This document shows positions 37,285 through 47,452 of a stretch of 64,000 nucleotides of DNA, piece by piece (positions within the stretch are counted from its first letter, which is position 1; the number at the start of each line of letters is the position of its first letter). The translations under genes and the position numbers were made by a program. Under the pieces are notes generated by a model, which did no database searches, had not been told where the DNA came from, and was given only the letters and a program-made list of their open reading frames with translations. The stretch is from Tritrichomonas musculus. Its lineage: Eukaryota; Parabasalia; Tritrichomonadida; Tritrichomonadidae. Location of the stretch: the NCBI GenBank assembly GCA_039105265.1, contig JAPFFF010000024.1, positions 62,001-126,000 on the forward strand. Direction: 5' to 3'.

Positions 37285-38658
37285 TTATTCATCATCTAAA
37301 TTAGGATCTTCATTTAAAAAAGAGTATTCATTTATTGCACTTTCGTTCTCATTATCTTCATTGATTTCACTGCCAATTTCAAAAGAATTTGAAGGATCAT
37401 TATTTGATAATAAAGGTATTAAATTTGAATCGAGATATTGTTGGTAATTAGGAACGCCTTTTTGGTTCATTGATGATATAATCAAGTCGATTGCTGAAAA
37501 TAAATCATTTTTTATATCACAATTCAAACTTTCTTTTTTTTTCGCAGACTTTATATGCATTAAAAGTTTTTCATCATCGATTAATGTTTTAATTTGATGT
37601 TCAAATTGTATATTTTGACTTGATGATTTTGCATCTGGATTTTTTGCAATAATTTCATTAATTGTATTGTCAACCAAATATTCATCATCGACTAATGATG
37701 AATCAGTTATTTGATATGGATCGGTTAATTCTGTTGTTTCTTCTCTGACACGTTTTCTTTTTTCTTTTTTGATATTTTCATATTCTTCTTTGGTCACATC
37801 AAATAATTCCTTTTCAGCAGATTCTTCATTATTTTCTGGCTGGCTTTCAAGATCTTCTTTTTTTTGCAATTTAATAAAATAGTTTGTCACTTTTTTACGA
37901 TCTTTTTCCTTGCAAATATTATAACTAAATGGAATATTAAAGCCATCAAAACCTTTTTCTTCATAATTAAATCCACTTAAAATAGCCAAAATTTGTAAAC
38001 ACCAATTAAGGAGGCTTTCTTCATTACGCGCAATCTTATTTTTGTTACCACGCGTAATATAAAAACCAAGTGAAGACTTTGAATGTGGCAAAGGAAGTGT
38101 GCTGATGGTATAATTTAATGCATTCAAACGACACGATGGGTTCCATCCACTCATGACATGTGGCATTTTAACCTGTTTAATATTTAATTTTAATATAGTT
38201 TTGGTATAGCTATTTATCATTTTAGTCATGTCTTCAAGATTTTTATTATCAATTGTGTTTCCTCTCATCAAGTCCCATATAATTGAAACAATTTTTGCAC
38301 AATCAAAATCGAAATCATTTTGATTATTTATATCTGATGTTAGAACAATTCCAGCTGTGTTAACTCGCTTATTAATTTTCATTGGAAATTCGACGTCCTC
38401 ACAATACTTCCTAACAATAATTGCTCTGGCGGCCACTCTAAGAGCATTTTCAAATGTGTGATCATTGAAACACATAAGTCTCATGTGACCAAAGAACAGT
38501 TCTAAGTCATGTGAACCTAATCTTTGCAAAGCTAGATTTTCCTGGTTCAGCATGATTGCGACAGATAATCCAATAATAGTATTGATTATTCTGTATAAAA
38601 AAATTTGATCTGCAAAAAGCACACCTAAACATGAACTATGATATCTTTCTTTAAACAA
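37285..38658 (-). CDS. P-like transposase, C-terminal part (second ORF)
   Basis: 457 codons starting at a TTG, not an ATG. It continues the transposase of 38678-40537 in another frame: one base fewer in the 7-T run at 38684-38690 would join them through NIKNVPQTSLFKERYHSS. The segment LGSHDLELFFGHMRLMCFN is the C-terminal catalytic block of P-element/THAP9 transposases, with the acidic residue Glu53 (in DLELF). The following ~170 residues are helical, and the tail is acidic and low-complexity (SEINEDNENES). Without the first ORF it has no start, so it is expressed only by frameshifting, if the reading is right, or the gene has one defect. Confidence 0.75.
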   Translation of the reverse strand: MFKERYHSSCLGVLFADQIFLYRIINTIIGLSVAIMLNQENLALQRLGSHDLELFFGHMRLMCFNDHTFENALRVAARAIIVRKYCEDVEFPMKINKRVNTAGIVLTSDINNQNDFDFDCAKIVSIIWDLMRGNTIDNKNLEDMTKMINSYTKTILKLNIKQVKMPHVMSGWNPSCRLNALNYTISTLPLPHSKSSLGFYITRGNKNKIARNEESLLNWCLQILAILSGFNYEEKGFDGFNIPFSYNICKEKDRKKVTNYFIKLQKKEDLESQPENNEESAEKELFDVTKEEYENIKKEKRKRVREETTELTDPYQITDSSLVDDEYLVDNTINEIIAKNPDAKSSSQNIQFEHQIKTLIDDEKLLMHIKSAKKKESLNCDIKNDLFSAIDLIISSMNQKGVPNYQQYLDSNLIPLLSNNDPSNSFEIGSEINEDNENESAINEYSFLNEDPNLDDE

Positions 38659-38677
38659 TGAGGTTTGAGGTACATTT

Positions 38678-40537
38678 TTAATATTTTTTTAAGTGATCTT
38701 TAAATATATAAAATGAATACTTTAAAAATTGTAATCTTTTTTCTTTGTTTAAAGCAGGTGATCTTATTGCCTCAATAAGTAAAACAAACGGAAGCAAATA
38801 ATAAGCAGCTTCAAACCTTCCTTTTTCTAGGCAGCATATTAATGTGTTCCATGAGTATAATATTAATGGATAATTATCTTTCATTGCTGCGGCTTGGCTT
38901 TTATCTTCAAGAACTTGTCCAAGTTTTGCATATTCATTTAAAAGCTCAATGTTTACACAAATAATCTTTTCGATATCAATCATTAATGGATGATTTACAA
39001 TTCTTGCACGGGCAGATTTAATTAAATGAAGAATATCAGATAATGGAATTAGTGTCTCGTTTAATAATGAAGAAACTATATCATCAAAAGATTCGTTTAT
39101 ATGTGGTTTAATTTTTTCTGAGAAAAAATCTCGATGTGTTTTATCAAATGAAATGTCTCCGTCAGTAGCCATATACTTGACGCAATAACCTGATTGATTT
39201 AATAGTTTTATTATCTCATTAAAACGTTTGATAATTTCAGGAGGTGAAGATCCATTCCTGGTTGGAATCATATGGATGACACATTGAGGGATGAGTTTGC
39301 ATAACGGTAATACTTCATATGCATAAACAGCGTTTTTATCTGTTTTGTATATTGGTTTCAGAGATGCAGCATCTCCGGATAGGCATATTAAAAACGGTTT
39401 TATTGGTTTATGTTCTGAAAATTGAATTGCTTTCTGATAAAATAATTCCAAAATTAAAGGTATACATTGAATTGATTGTATCATATATATTAAAGAATTT
39501 TGCAATTGACCTGTGAAATGATAGCATTTTGAAATACTTGGAAATGGAAGTAATTGATGGAGATAATTATATGTGTTTGAATTTAAGAGTTTTATTAACG
39601 AACAAAATTTTAAATAAGTTTCATTTTTCTTATTTCCTGTTAAATATTGAATAAGTAATGGAAGCATTGGATATTTTTCTAAATATATTTTTGGAATCAA
39701 AAAGTTTTCTTCAATTAGTTTTTTGATTTGATTTGTATAATCATTTTCAATTGTTGTTTTTGTTTCATTAATCAGTTTAACACATTCTTTTTTAACTTTT
39801 GACGGTTCACTAGTTAAATAATTTATTTGACAATTTTTGTTATTTATTTCTTTTTTTAATTTTTCAATTTCATTTAATAAATCCTTTTCTTTGAAAGTTG
39901 TTTTTTCTTTTTCTTTTAAAAATGATAAAGTATTTCTAGCTTTTTCAATATTTGTTGATTGTGTATTGAAGTTAGTTAATATTGGACATTGATTAAGAAA
40001 ATGGATTTCTTTTGCATATTCAACTTTTTGTAAAATTTCAGTAAATGAATAAACACTAAACATTATGCATTGCTGTAAAAATAAGTCAACTCTCAATCGA
40101 ATTATTGAATTAAAAAAAGAATTTGTTAAGGAATCATCAAACCAATGCTCTTTTAAGTATTTATAACTAAGAACGAGCTTTGTTACGAGCAATTCATTGC
40201 TTTGCACCAGCTGTAGCATTGAATCAGTTATATCATCAGTCGTAAAATCTGTTAATTTTTTATATATTCGAATATTTTGCTCTTCATGAATAAAAATGCT
40301 TTTTATTTTTTCGTCCGTCGATAATGTGTGATATTGCTTAACATATTCTGCAATATCCATTTTTTCTTCTTTTGCTTTCCTATTTAATCTTTCATATCTT
40401 TTAATCAATGCTTTCTCATTTCTATTTGGAAAAAAGATTTCCATTTTAGAATATTTCCCATTATATTCTACATACTTCTGAACAAGTAAACAATCTTCTT
40501 CTTGACTCCATCTTGAATTTTTTGTTGGACTTTCCAT
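38678..40537 (-). CDS. P-like transposase, Myb domain and catalytic core (first ORF)
   Basis: A 619-residue ORF. Residues 8-55 form a Myb/SANT domain (SRWSQEEDCLLVQKYVEYNG), in the place where fly P elements and THAP9 carry a THAP zinc finger. Residues ~200-270 are a coiled coil (LLNEIEKLKKEINNKN), as expected for dimerisation. The RNase H-like core has SGDAASLKP (Asp389), YMATDGDISFD (Asp459/461) and the family hallmark DILHLIKSARARI (Asp501), equivalent to DPPHLLKxxRN. A GTP-binding insertion could lie in between but is not evident. The third catalytic acid is in the next ORF. Start at the ATG of MESPTKNS inside the right terminal region. Confidence 0.8.
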   Translation of the reverse strand: MESPTKNSRWSQEEDCLLVQKYVEYNGKYSKMEIFFPNRNEKALIKRYERLNRKAKEEKMDIAEYVKQYHTLSTDEKIKSIFIHEEQNIRIYKKLTDFTTDDITDSMLQLVQSNELLVTKLVLSYKYLKEHWFDDSLTNSFFNSIIRLRVDLFLQQCIMFSVYSFTEILQKVEYAKEIHFLNQCPILTNFNTQSTNIEKARNTLSFLKEKEKTTFKEKDLLNEIEKLKKEINNKNCQINYLTSEPSKVKKECVKLINETKTTIENDYTNQIKKLIEENFLIPKIYLEKYPMLPLLIQYLTGNKKNETYLKFCSLIKLLNSNTYNYLHQLLPFPSISKCYHFTGQLQNSLIYMIQSIQCIPLILELFYQKAIQFSEHKPIKPFLICLSGDAASLKPIYKTDKNAVYAYEVLPLCKLIPQCVIHMIPTRNGSSPPEIIKRFNEIIKLLNQSGYCVKYMATDGDISFDKTHRDFFSEKIKPHINESFDDIVSSLLNETLIPLSDILHLIKSARARIVNHPLMIDIEKIICVNIELLNEYAKLGQVLEDKSQAAAMKDNYPLILYSWNTLICCLEKGRFEAAYYLLPFVLLIEAIRSPALNKEKRLQFLKYSFYIFKDHLKKY

Positions 40538-40974
40538 AAAATTATATAAATTTTTATATCACATTTCATACTAATTAATCCTTTTTTATTTCACATTTCA
40601 TTAAAACTTAATCATTGGAGCTCTTTTGCACCTGTTGACCAATTTTAATGAAAATAAAAATATAATATATATTTATATGGATATTATTATTGATGTAATT
40701 ATTTTTTAAAAAAATGCATTTTTAAATTTGAAAACATTTTTTTGACAGTTTACAAACCGAAAAAATCCCTATCATTTTATCAAAATATAGCCCCAGGATC
40801 TTTATAATAATTTGAAATTTCAATGCATGCATGAATCTTGATCTATGTTTAGAATATCAGAATTTTATAACAGAGATTGCGTCATGCCCAGAAGTCTAAT
40901 ATACAATCTTTTTATGATTTTTTGAGATTAAGTTATTAAATTACTATCATATATTTATCAAAAAGTTTAATTGA

Positions 40975-41295
40975 AAAATCTGATACAAATATAAATACTA
41001 CAGAAACAAATATAAACTGATAGTCATTTTTGTATATATCTCAATTTTTCAGAAGATATTCAATTATGAAAATAATTAAAACAAATTTGAAATAAAAAAA
41101 AACTATTTTCAATGAGATATTGAAAAATGAATGGTATTCAAAAAAAGACTACCAGCTTAGACAGTGATGATTTAAAAGTTAATACAGCTGTAGATAAGCC
41201 AATAAATGAATCGGATAGGCAAAACATGGCCAGCGAAATTGATTATTTCAATCAATTAATCAAATCGCAAAACCAAAATTTTTTATTTATTTAAT
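40975..41295 (+). pseudogene. Third, fragmentary copy of the 414-aa gene middle
   Basis: GATACAAATATAAATACTAC at 40981-41000 and the block 41155-41275 (GATGATTTAAAAGTTAATAC, then GTAGATAAGCCAATAAATGA) match 44679-44830 with about 90 per cent identity, interrupted by a ~140-bp unrelated stretch. No open frame. Older than the segmental duplication by its divergence. Confidence 0.7.
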
Positions 41296-41478
41296 TTTTT
41301 GTATAATCTCAGAATTTTGATTTGGAGAGAAGTTAATATTGAGATATTGAAAACAAATTGTACTCTTAAATGTGGAAAAACCTATGAAGTAAAGTATTTA
41401 TTTTATTCACTTTTTATTTATTTAATTTGAGGAATTCATTGTATATAAATCAGAACTGCCTGAGACTAAGCTTTCAGA

Positions 41479-42541
41479 TTAATTATAATCTTTCCAACAT
41501 TTTTTCTTAATTACAAAGAACACAATAATAATAATTAATATAATAAAAGCACAACATCCAACAATAATTGAAATCAATTGAATTTTTGATAATTTTTTTG
41601 ATTTATCATTGTTTGATGGCGAAATTGTTGGTTATATTGTTGGAATATCTGTTAAAGGTGTAGTAAATGTTTGTGATGAAGAAGGATTATATGTTTTAGT
41701 TGGATATATTAAAATGATACCACAAAATTCTGGATCTTTATAATCAATCGGAAGAGATATTTTTTGATTTGGTGGAAATGAAATTGAACTACAATTTGGT
41801 TGAATTGTATGATTATAAATAACAATGGAAAATCTTGTTGATTGAAATGATTGATTCAAAATCTGAATTTTTTCATTACTTAAAATAACCCAATTTCCAT
41901 TGAAACCAGAACATGATTCAAATGCAGAATTTCCTATTAATAAAATTGAACTAGGTAGAATCAAATCTCCACTAAAACCAGAACTATTTTTAAATGCAAA
42001 ATCATTAATAAATTCTATTGAATTTGTTAATTTTAAAGTTCCTGTAAATCCATAATTGTTATAAAATGAACTTTCACCGATTATTGTTACTGAATTAGGA
42101 ATGATTAAATTGCCTGTAAAAACAAAACAATTATAAAATGCATTATTTCCAATTGATGTAATTTTTTCAGGTAAAATCAATTCACCTTTAAGTTGAAAAC
42201 AATTGAAAAAAAAAACCATCACTCAAATTTGTCATATCATTTGGAATGGTCAATGATTCATTTAGTCCAGAACAGTTACAAAATGCGTAGCTTTCAATAT
42301 TTATAACAGATTCAGGCAGTACCAAAGAACCAGATAATAGAGAGCAATTATTTAAAGCATATTGATCATTTGACTCAACAAAATAAGGTAATTCTAACGA
42401 TTCATTCAATCCATAACAATTACCAAATGCAGAATCCTTTATAATTCGGATTGAATCAGGAAGTATTAATGATCCATGAAACCCATAACAATTAAGGAAA
42501 GCATTTTTTTCAATAATCCAAATTGAATCAGGAAGTTGCAA
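41479..42541 (-). pseudogene. BspA-type LRR membrane protein, 5'-truncated (duplication copy 2 and beyond)
   Basis: About 350 residues of LRR_5 repeats (ITSIGNNAFYNCFVFTGNLI, LPSSILLIGNSAFESCSGFN), a Ser/Thr-rich stalk, a membrane segment (LISIIVGCCAFIILIIIIVF) and a short basic tail KKKCWKDYN ending at 41479. This is the C-terminal design of BspA-like surface proteins of trichomonads. It lacks an N-terminus: the frame begins after a stop at the ~42,570 side with only TTG available. Two defects were seen: a 10-T run near 42206-42215 (12 in copy 1, which keeps the frame) and a TAA at 41632 just before the stalk. Confidence 0.8.
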
Positions 42542-44693
42542 TAAATTTCTGAATCCAGTATAAAATGGTCAATCATTTCACCTTTACAAAAAATGATTTT
42601 TTAAAATTGTATTTTACTTTTACAAAAAAGAATTTATAAAATAATTTAAATGCTATTTTATTTATTCACAAAAAATTACTTAGTATATTATCTTTTTTCA
42701 GAGATATGAATTTTTTATGTATTCATAATTTTCAATATTTTCAATAAAAAATACATTGTACAAACCTTGTATTTGTTTTATCGTTCTTTGTAGAACAAGG
42801 TTGGTACAAAAAGTGAAGTCTATTATTAATAATTTGTTAAATGATCATATCATAATAGTTTTTTTATTTTGGCAAAAACACTTTTTTTATCAATTTGAAA
42901 TTCTATTAATTTGTATGAGTTCTCACAATTTGATAGACGTTGTGACAAGGTTAAAAATTTTTTATATATTTTTTATAGCTTTTTATATCTTTTTATTTTA
43001 TTGTAAATAGAGAAAATAATGTGACCGATTTCTTTTATAATATCATGAGATATTTTATTATAGATTTTAATATATATTTATTATGATTTTGATTGATATC
43101 TAGTTAATTATAAGAATTGAATGACATGTTTTTTTTTTTAATAGAAAAATTGAATATCATGTAAATAGATTTTCATCTCATAATTTTATAAGCATTATGG
43201 AGCTTGAGCATCTCAGATGTATTGTAAGGAGCCGGGAACCTAAAATGAAGCAAATTCATATGGTTTTGACGTGCCTTAATTTTTCAGATAATCACCCGAA
43301 AGATGCGTTTACTATAGGGTGTTTTTGGACCTCTGAAAAAACATTTTTAATCCATTCAGGTATCTTTGGCGCCTTTGTAGGACGGAAAGCTAATACGATT
43401 AATCGTAATTTCCGCACACATGGCTTCACTCAGAACAAGTCGTCAGCGTTTATGAGATGTCAGATTCCAAGTAAGTTTGATTTACGAAATCTCCCAGATC
43501 CATCGAATTGGTTTCAACGTCAATGTGAAGGATTTACGAAAGAAACGACAGAAAAAGAAGCAATCAGCTGGGAATTTCACCAAATAATCCCCAAATCGTT
43601 AAATAAAGCTTCCTCTTTGGGAGAGGAAACAAAGGCAACCAATACAACTAAAGAAACCAAGAAACCCAAGAAAACAAAGAAAACAAAGAAAACAAAGAAA
43701 ACTACGAAATCCAAGCCAGTCTACCAAATTCAGAATAATTTTATTATTGATAAAATTGAAGTCAACATTAAGGAAATTGAAATTGACACAGGAAACTTGT
43801 TTTTCATGTCAGATGATGACCATGAATGTTTCTTTGATTTTGAAAGCTTAGAAAATAATACTGATCTTAATATGCAAAGTCCTTTTTATAATACCATCAA
43901 TGATAATATACCAAGTATCGGGGATGATAACGAATGTTATTACTTCTCTGATGATTGTGGTATTTATTATTGAAAAATTATTTTGAACCAGTGAATATAT
44001 TTATTGTATATTCCTGCTTTTTCCTTCATTAATAAAGATATCTTTATGAAGAGCTATAAATGTTAAGTTTATTTTTCTTTTCTGATCTATTTTCAACGAT
44101 GAAATGTTATATAAAGAAAAAAACGATTCTAACTTTTTTGAAAGTATCAGGCCAGATTTTAATTTAAATTTTTATTTTATTATATCTACAATAAAATTGT
44201 ATCTCAGAGTTATGTCTCTAGAAAATATTAATCAGACAGATAGAATAAGGAAATTTAGTTTATCTAATTGCAAAGATAACTCAACTATGAATACACCTAA
44301 CAAAGATATTCTCTTCCCAAAACAGCCAAATAAAAGATATCAGACGTTTATTTTGAAAGAAAAGCAAAAGCATGATGAAAATTGGGAAGATAGACTCAAA
44401 GATCAAAATCTTACGGATCATAATTTTTTCCTCAATTATTATTCTTATGAACCAAATCAAGAACTTAACTTTTTTCCATTTGATTCCTCGATAAAATGGA
44501 ATAATGAACAAAAAAACAAGCCAGTTATACGTACGCCATCAAAAAACGTACATTCATCTCTATCAAAATCTCTTCCAACTCAATATAATGGAATAAACAA
44601 AAAGACATTTACTGTTATTACAGGCAAAAAAAGAGATGAGAAGCCGTTGTACCAAGTAGGATCATCTCCATTAAACGATACAAATATAAATAC
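42172..44693. repeat. Segmental duplication, copy 2
   Basis: Near-identical direct copy of 31483-33829, longer by the ~176 bp missing there. This copy is continuous with the rest of the BspA gene on the left and the rest of the 414-aa gene on the right, so it is the likely source locus. Confidence 0.95.
43197..43973 (+). CDS. Initiator-binding-domain (IBP39-like) protein, copy 2
   Basis: Encodes exactly the same 258 residues as 32510-33286: an N-terminal IBD-like DNA-binding region (IGCFWTSEK, ANTINRNF), a Lys-Thr repeat and an acidic tail ending in DDCGIYY. Upstream sequence with the Inr-like TCATAA and the hairpin at 42756-42809 is also the same. This is the probable parental copy because its flanks are intact. 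Two identical genes would raise the dose of a putative transcription factor. Confidence 0.6.
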   Translation: MELEHLRCIVRSREPKMKQIHMVLTCLNFSDNHPKDAFTIGCFWTSEKTFLIHSGIFGAFVGRKANTINRNFRTHGFTQNKSSAFMRCQIPSKFDLRNLPDPSNWFQRQCEGFTKETTEKEAISWEFHQIIPKSLNKASSLGEETKATNTTKETKKPKKTKKTKKTKKTTKSKPVYQIQNNFIIDKIEVNIKEIEIDTGNLFFMSDDDHECFFDFESLENNTDLNMQSPFYNTINDNIPSIGDDNECYYFSDDCGIYY

Positions 44694-45348
44694 TATAGAA
44701 ACGAATATAGACGGTGATGATTTAAAAGATAGTACTAATACAGCTGTAAATAAGCCATCAAATGAATCGGATAGCCAAAACATAGCCAAAGAATTTGATT
44801 ATTTGAATCAATCAATCAAATCGCAAAACTCAAATTTTTCAACTCCTTCAAAAAAATCTATTCAATCTACTTTTTCAAAAACGGCCAATTTTTCGACTCC
44901 ATCAAAGAAAATTAGCCAGTCCACTTTTTCAAAGACAACAAATTTTATACCAGCTTCATCAAAAAAAATGTGTCAATTTGGTCCCTCAAAAAGTTCACCA
45001 TTACAATTAATTTCAGATGAAAATAATAATAATTCACTAGCGCATTTCTTAAATATTGATAATACGACACAATTTGCGCCATTTCCTAAAAGGCAGGCCA
45101 AAACAAGTCACGATGAAAGAAGATTGAAATCAGCTCACAAAAATTACGAAGTTAATCAGATTGGAAATCCTCTCCCTGAGACTCGAATTCCTACCAGAAA
45201 AGAAATTATTAAGCTCAGAGCACAGAGCCAAAATAGAGCAATTACGTCACAGAGTTACCAATCTGAAAAGTTTCCAACAATTAACAATGCATCAAAAATG
45301 CCGTGCGTTGTTTTTTCGAATACTATAACAGCATTTGACTTATATTGA
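44104..45348 (+). CDS. Ser/Lys-rich low-complexity protein, unknown
   Basis: The frame gives 414 residues from the ATG at 44104; the ATG at 44212 (MSLENINQTDR) is another possible start. The protein is hydrophilic and disordered. It holds three related units of the form STPSKKSIQSTFSKTANF, and basic Ser-Pro sites such as RTPSKNVHSS that look like kinase targets. The C-terminal part has PLPETRIPTRKEIIKLRAQS, a possible short helix. There is no catalytic motif, membrane segment or signal peptide. Proteins with repeated S/T-P-S-K motifs are often nuclear or cytoskeleton-associated, but this is only inference. Fragments of the gene exist at 33417 and 40975. Confidence 0.6.
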   Translation: MLYKEKNDSNFFESIRPDFNLNFYFIISTIKLYLRVMSLENINQTDRIRKFSLSNCKDNSTMNTPNKDILFPKQPNKRYQTFILKEKQKHDENWEDRLKDQNLTDHNFFLNYYSYEPNQELNFFPFDSSIKWNNEQKNKPVIRTPSKNVHSSLSKSLPTQYNGINKKTFTVITGKKRDEKPLYQVGSSPLNDTNINTIETNIDGDDLKDSTNTAVNKPSNESDSQNIAKEFDYLNQSIKSQNSNFSTPSKKSIQSTFSKTANFSTPSKKISQSTFSKTTNFIPASSKKMCQFGPSKSSPLQLISDENNNNSLAHFLNIDNTTQFAPFPKRQAKTSHDERRLKSAHKNYEVNQIGNPLPETRIPTRKEIIKLRAQSQNRAITSQSYQSEKFPTINNASKMPCVVFSNTITAFDLY

Positions 45349-45919
45349 ATTATTTTTGTGTGTTTTTTTAAAAAAAAAAAATATTTTTGTTTACTTTTAA
45401 ATACCACTTTTTGAATTAAATTTGTGAAATTAACGATCATAATTCACTAATTGGATGAAAAAATGGTCAATATAACTCAACTTCTTTTGCAAAATTAACA
45501 CCTATAAACGCTCAAATGATAATATATTATTATTTTATGTATACTTTATTTTTATATAAATAAATAGGGATTTTTTGTTGAATTGCAGTCATCAAAAAAC
45601 TAGTTTGATGATCTGATATGGGACTATCATTTTCAAATTCTATAATAGGATATATATTTTTCAATTTAAGTCAAAAAAAATCATTGATATTCTGAAAATT
45701 CATTTCTTTTGGATAGAAAACAAATCATTACAGCAAAATATCTCTAAGAAATACTTGCTCTATATTCAAATGTCATTTTTAAAAAAGTAAAAAGCCATTT
45801 ATTTTAAATCAAAATCATTATAAAATCTTTATTATTATTATTATATAATTATGAATAACATTTATGTGATTTCTGTAATTGAGCAGACTAATAATCATTT
45901 TGGATAAGCCATTATTTAA
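45349..45919. other. AT-rich intergenic stretch
   Basis: About 570 bp between the 414-aa gene and the truncated Sel1 gene. No gene or clear repeat was seen. Confidence 0.4.
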
Positions 45920-47284
45920 GCAGATATCGACAAAGCGATTCATTATTATTCTCTTGCTGCAAATCAAAATTTTCCAGATGTACAATTCAATCTTGGCCTC
46001 ATTTATTATGAAGGTGAATATGTCAAACGTGATATCGACAAAGCGATTCATTATTATTCACTTGCTGCAAATCAAAATGATCATCAAGCACAATTCAATC
46101 TTGGTCTCATTTATTATAAAGGTGAATATGTCAAACGTGATATCAACAAAGCAATTCATTATTATTCACTTGCTGCAAATCAAAATGATCATCAAGCACA
46201 ATTCAATCTTGGCCTCATTTATTATGAAGGTGAATATATCAAACGCGATATCAACAAAGCAATTCATTATTTGTCACTTGCTGCAAATCAAAATTACCCA
46301 CAAGCACAATTCAATCTTGGCTTCATTTATGATAAAGGTGAATATGTCAAACGTGATATCGACAAAGCAATTCATTATTATTCTCTTGCTGCAAATCAAA
46401 ATTACCCACAAGCACAATTCAATCTCGGTCTCATTTATTTTAAAGGTGAATATGTCAAACGTGATATCGACAAAGCAATTCATTATTATTCACTTGCTGC
46501 AAATCAAAATTATCAACAAGCACAATTCAATTTCGGCTTATTATATTTTACTTGCGTGAATTCTTTTCAAATTGTCAAAAGAGGCACTTACTACATAATG
46601 CTGGCATCGAAAAATGGCAATCGAAATGCAAATTTTATTCATGGATTTTTGCTTCATGAAGGAAAGAATGTCAAGAGAGACATTGAAGAAGCGACTCATT
46701 ATTATAAAGAAGCATCATCATTCAACATTCATTATTCAAAAAACAATCTCGGAATCATCTACAAGCATGGATTTGGTGACAAAATCAAAAAGAGAGTAGG
46801 TGATGCAATTGTATATTTTGAAGAAGCAATTCGCCAAAAAAATGATTACTTGTCAATGTACAACTTGGCACATCTTTATATTTATGACGAAACAGTCAAT
46901 GGAGACATCAATAAATCAATTGAATTACTAATTAAATCATCTGATCAATTTTCGCATTCAATGATTTTATTATGCATATTAATAGTAAAACAATTTGGAT
47001 TTAATATTGACTTAATCAAAGAAAAAATTGAAGAACGATCTGGAGAACAGAAAAATTTGTCAATTCGAGTAATACAAAAAATTTTTGACTTGAATTTATT
47101 TGATAAATTAACTTTTGAAACAATGTATGAATCATATAGAAATAAAGACTTTCTATATGATGCTCTTTTAGCAATCATTGAATCATCGGATTTATTAAAA
47201 CCAAAACCAAAAGATGTTCCTAAATATCCAAATGCAAAAGATATTACATCATTATTTTATGAAGGATTTGGACAAGATTTATAA
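45920..47284 (+). pseudogene. Sel1-repeat protein, 5'-truncated paralogue of the 48168 gene
   Basis: An open frame from 45920 (right after a TAA) to 47282 without an ATG at its start. It holds about five 36-residue Sel1 units (AIHYYSLAANQNYPQAQFNL) and then the unique C-terminal region, nearly the same as that of the 1591-aa kinase: YIMLASKNGNRNANFIHGFL, later KIKKRVGDAIVYFEEAIRQK, ending GFGQDL. The kinase domain and most repeats are missing. Homology to the larger gene goes on past the stop for about 150 bp, so this is a DNA-level duplication. It may be silent, or translated from an internal codon. Confidence 0.8.
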
Positions 47285-47364
47285 AAAATATTAAAAACTT
47301 AATCATCAAAATATCCAATTATAGCATATCAATTGTGTATCTTATTATTTCCCTGGCCAATAAT

Positions 47365-47450
47365 TTATTAGAGCCTTGTAAGTTAACTTTCAATCAGATA
47401 TTTTCAAAAATTTGTTTTAATAAAAGTTCATGTATTAATATTCTAATATT
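47365..47450 (-). pseudogene. Decayed kinase C-lobe remnant
   Basis: Antisense remnant similar to the ILNEEEPFDRNLIDANLQGS region of the pseudokinase at 47461 and 55971, much decayed. A sister remnant lies at 53010-53150 after the larger Sel1 gene, so both come from duplication of one Sel1-plus-flank block. Confidence 0.5.
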
Positions 47451-47452
47451 TT

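Larger units (their letters stand above)
36801..40644. repeat. Subterminal inverted repeats of the P element
   Basis: Left arm 36801-36828 contains GTCAACGCATGCAAAAGAGC; right arm 40617-40644 contains GGAGCTCTTTTGCACCTGTT on the plus strand, pairing with a few mismatches. They lie about 120-130 bp inside the ends and are candidates for transposase binding sites, possibly for the Myb domain. Confidence 0.75.
36683..40772 (-). mobile_element. P-superfamily DNA transposon with Myb-type transposase
   Basis: A 4090-bp element. Its ends are ATAGGGGTTTTTT and AAAAAATCCCTAT (12 of 13 paired), flanked by an 8-bp direct repeat CATTTTAT at 36675-36682 and 40773-40780. Longer subterminal inverted repeats lie inside, at 36801-36828 and 40617-40644, sharing the block GCAAAAGAGCTCC. 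Eight-bp target duplications and internal inverted repeats are features of P elements. The cargo is a two-ORF transposase on the minus strand. An intact target duplication implies that the insertion is not old. Confidence 0.85.

Noticed and set aside
37060-37299. 79-codon plus-strand ORF inside the P element
   Set aside because: Low-complexity composition and overlap with the transposase 3' end.
46271-47284. Calling the Sel1 gene at 46 kb an intact 337-aa gene
   Set aside because: Its first codon is TTG in the middle of a repeat, and the frame is open upstream into an earlier stop; it is a 5'-truncated copy.
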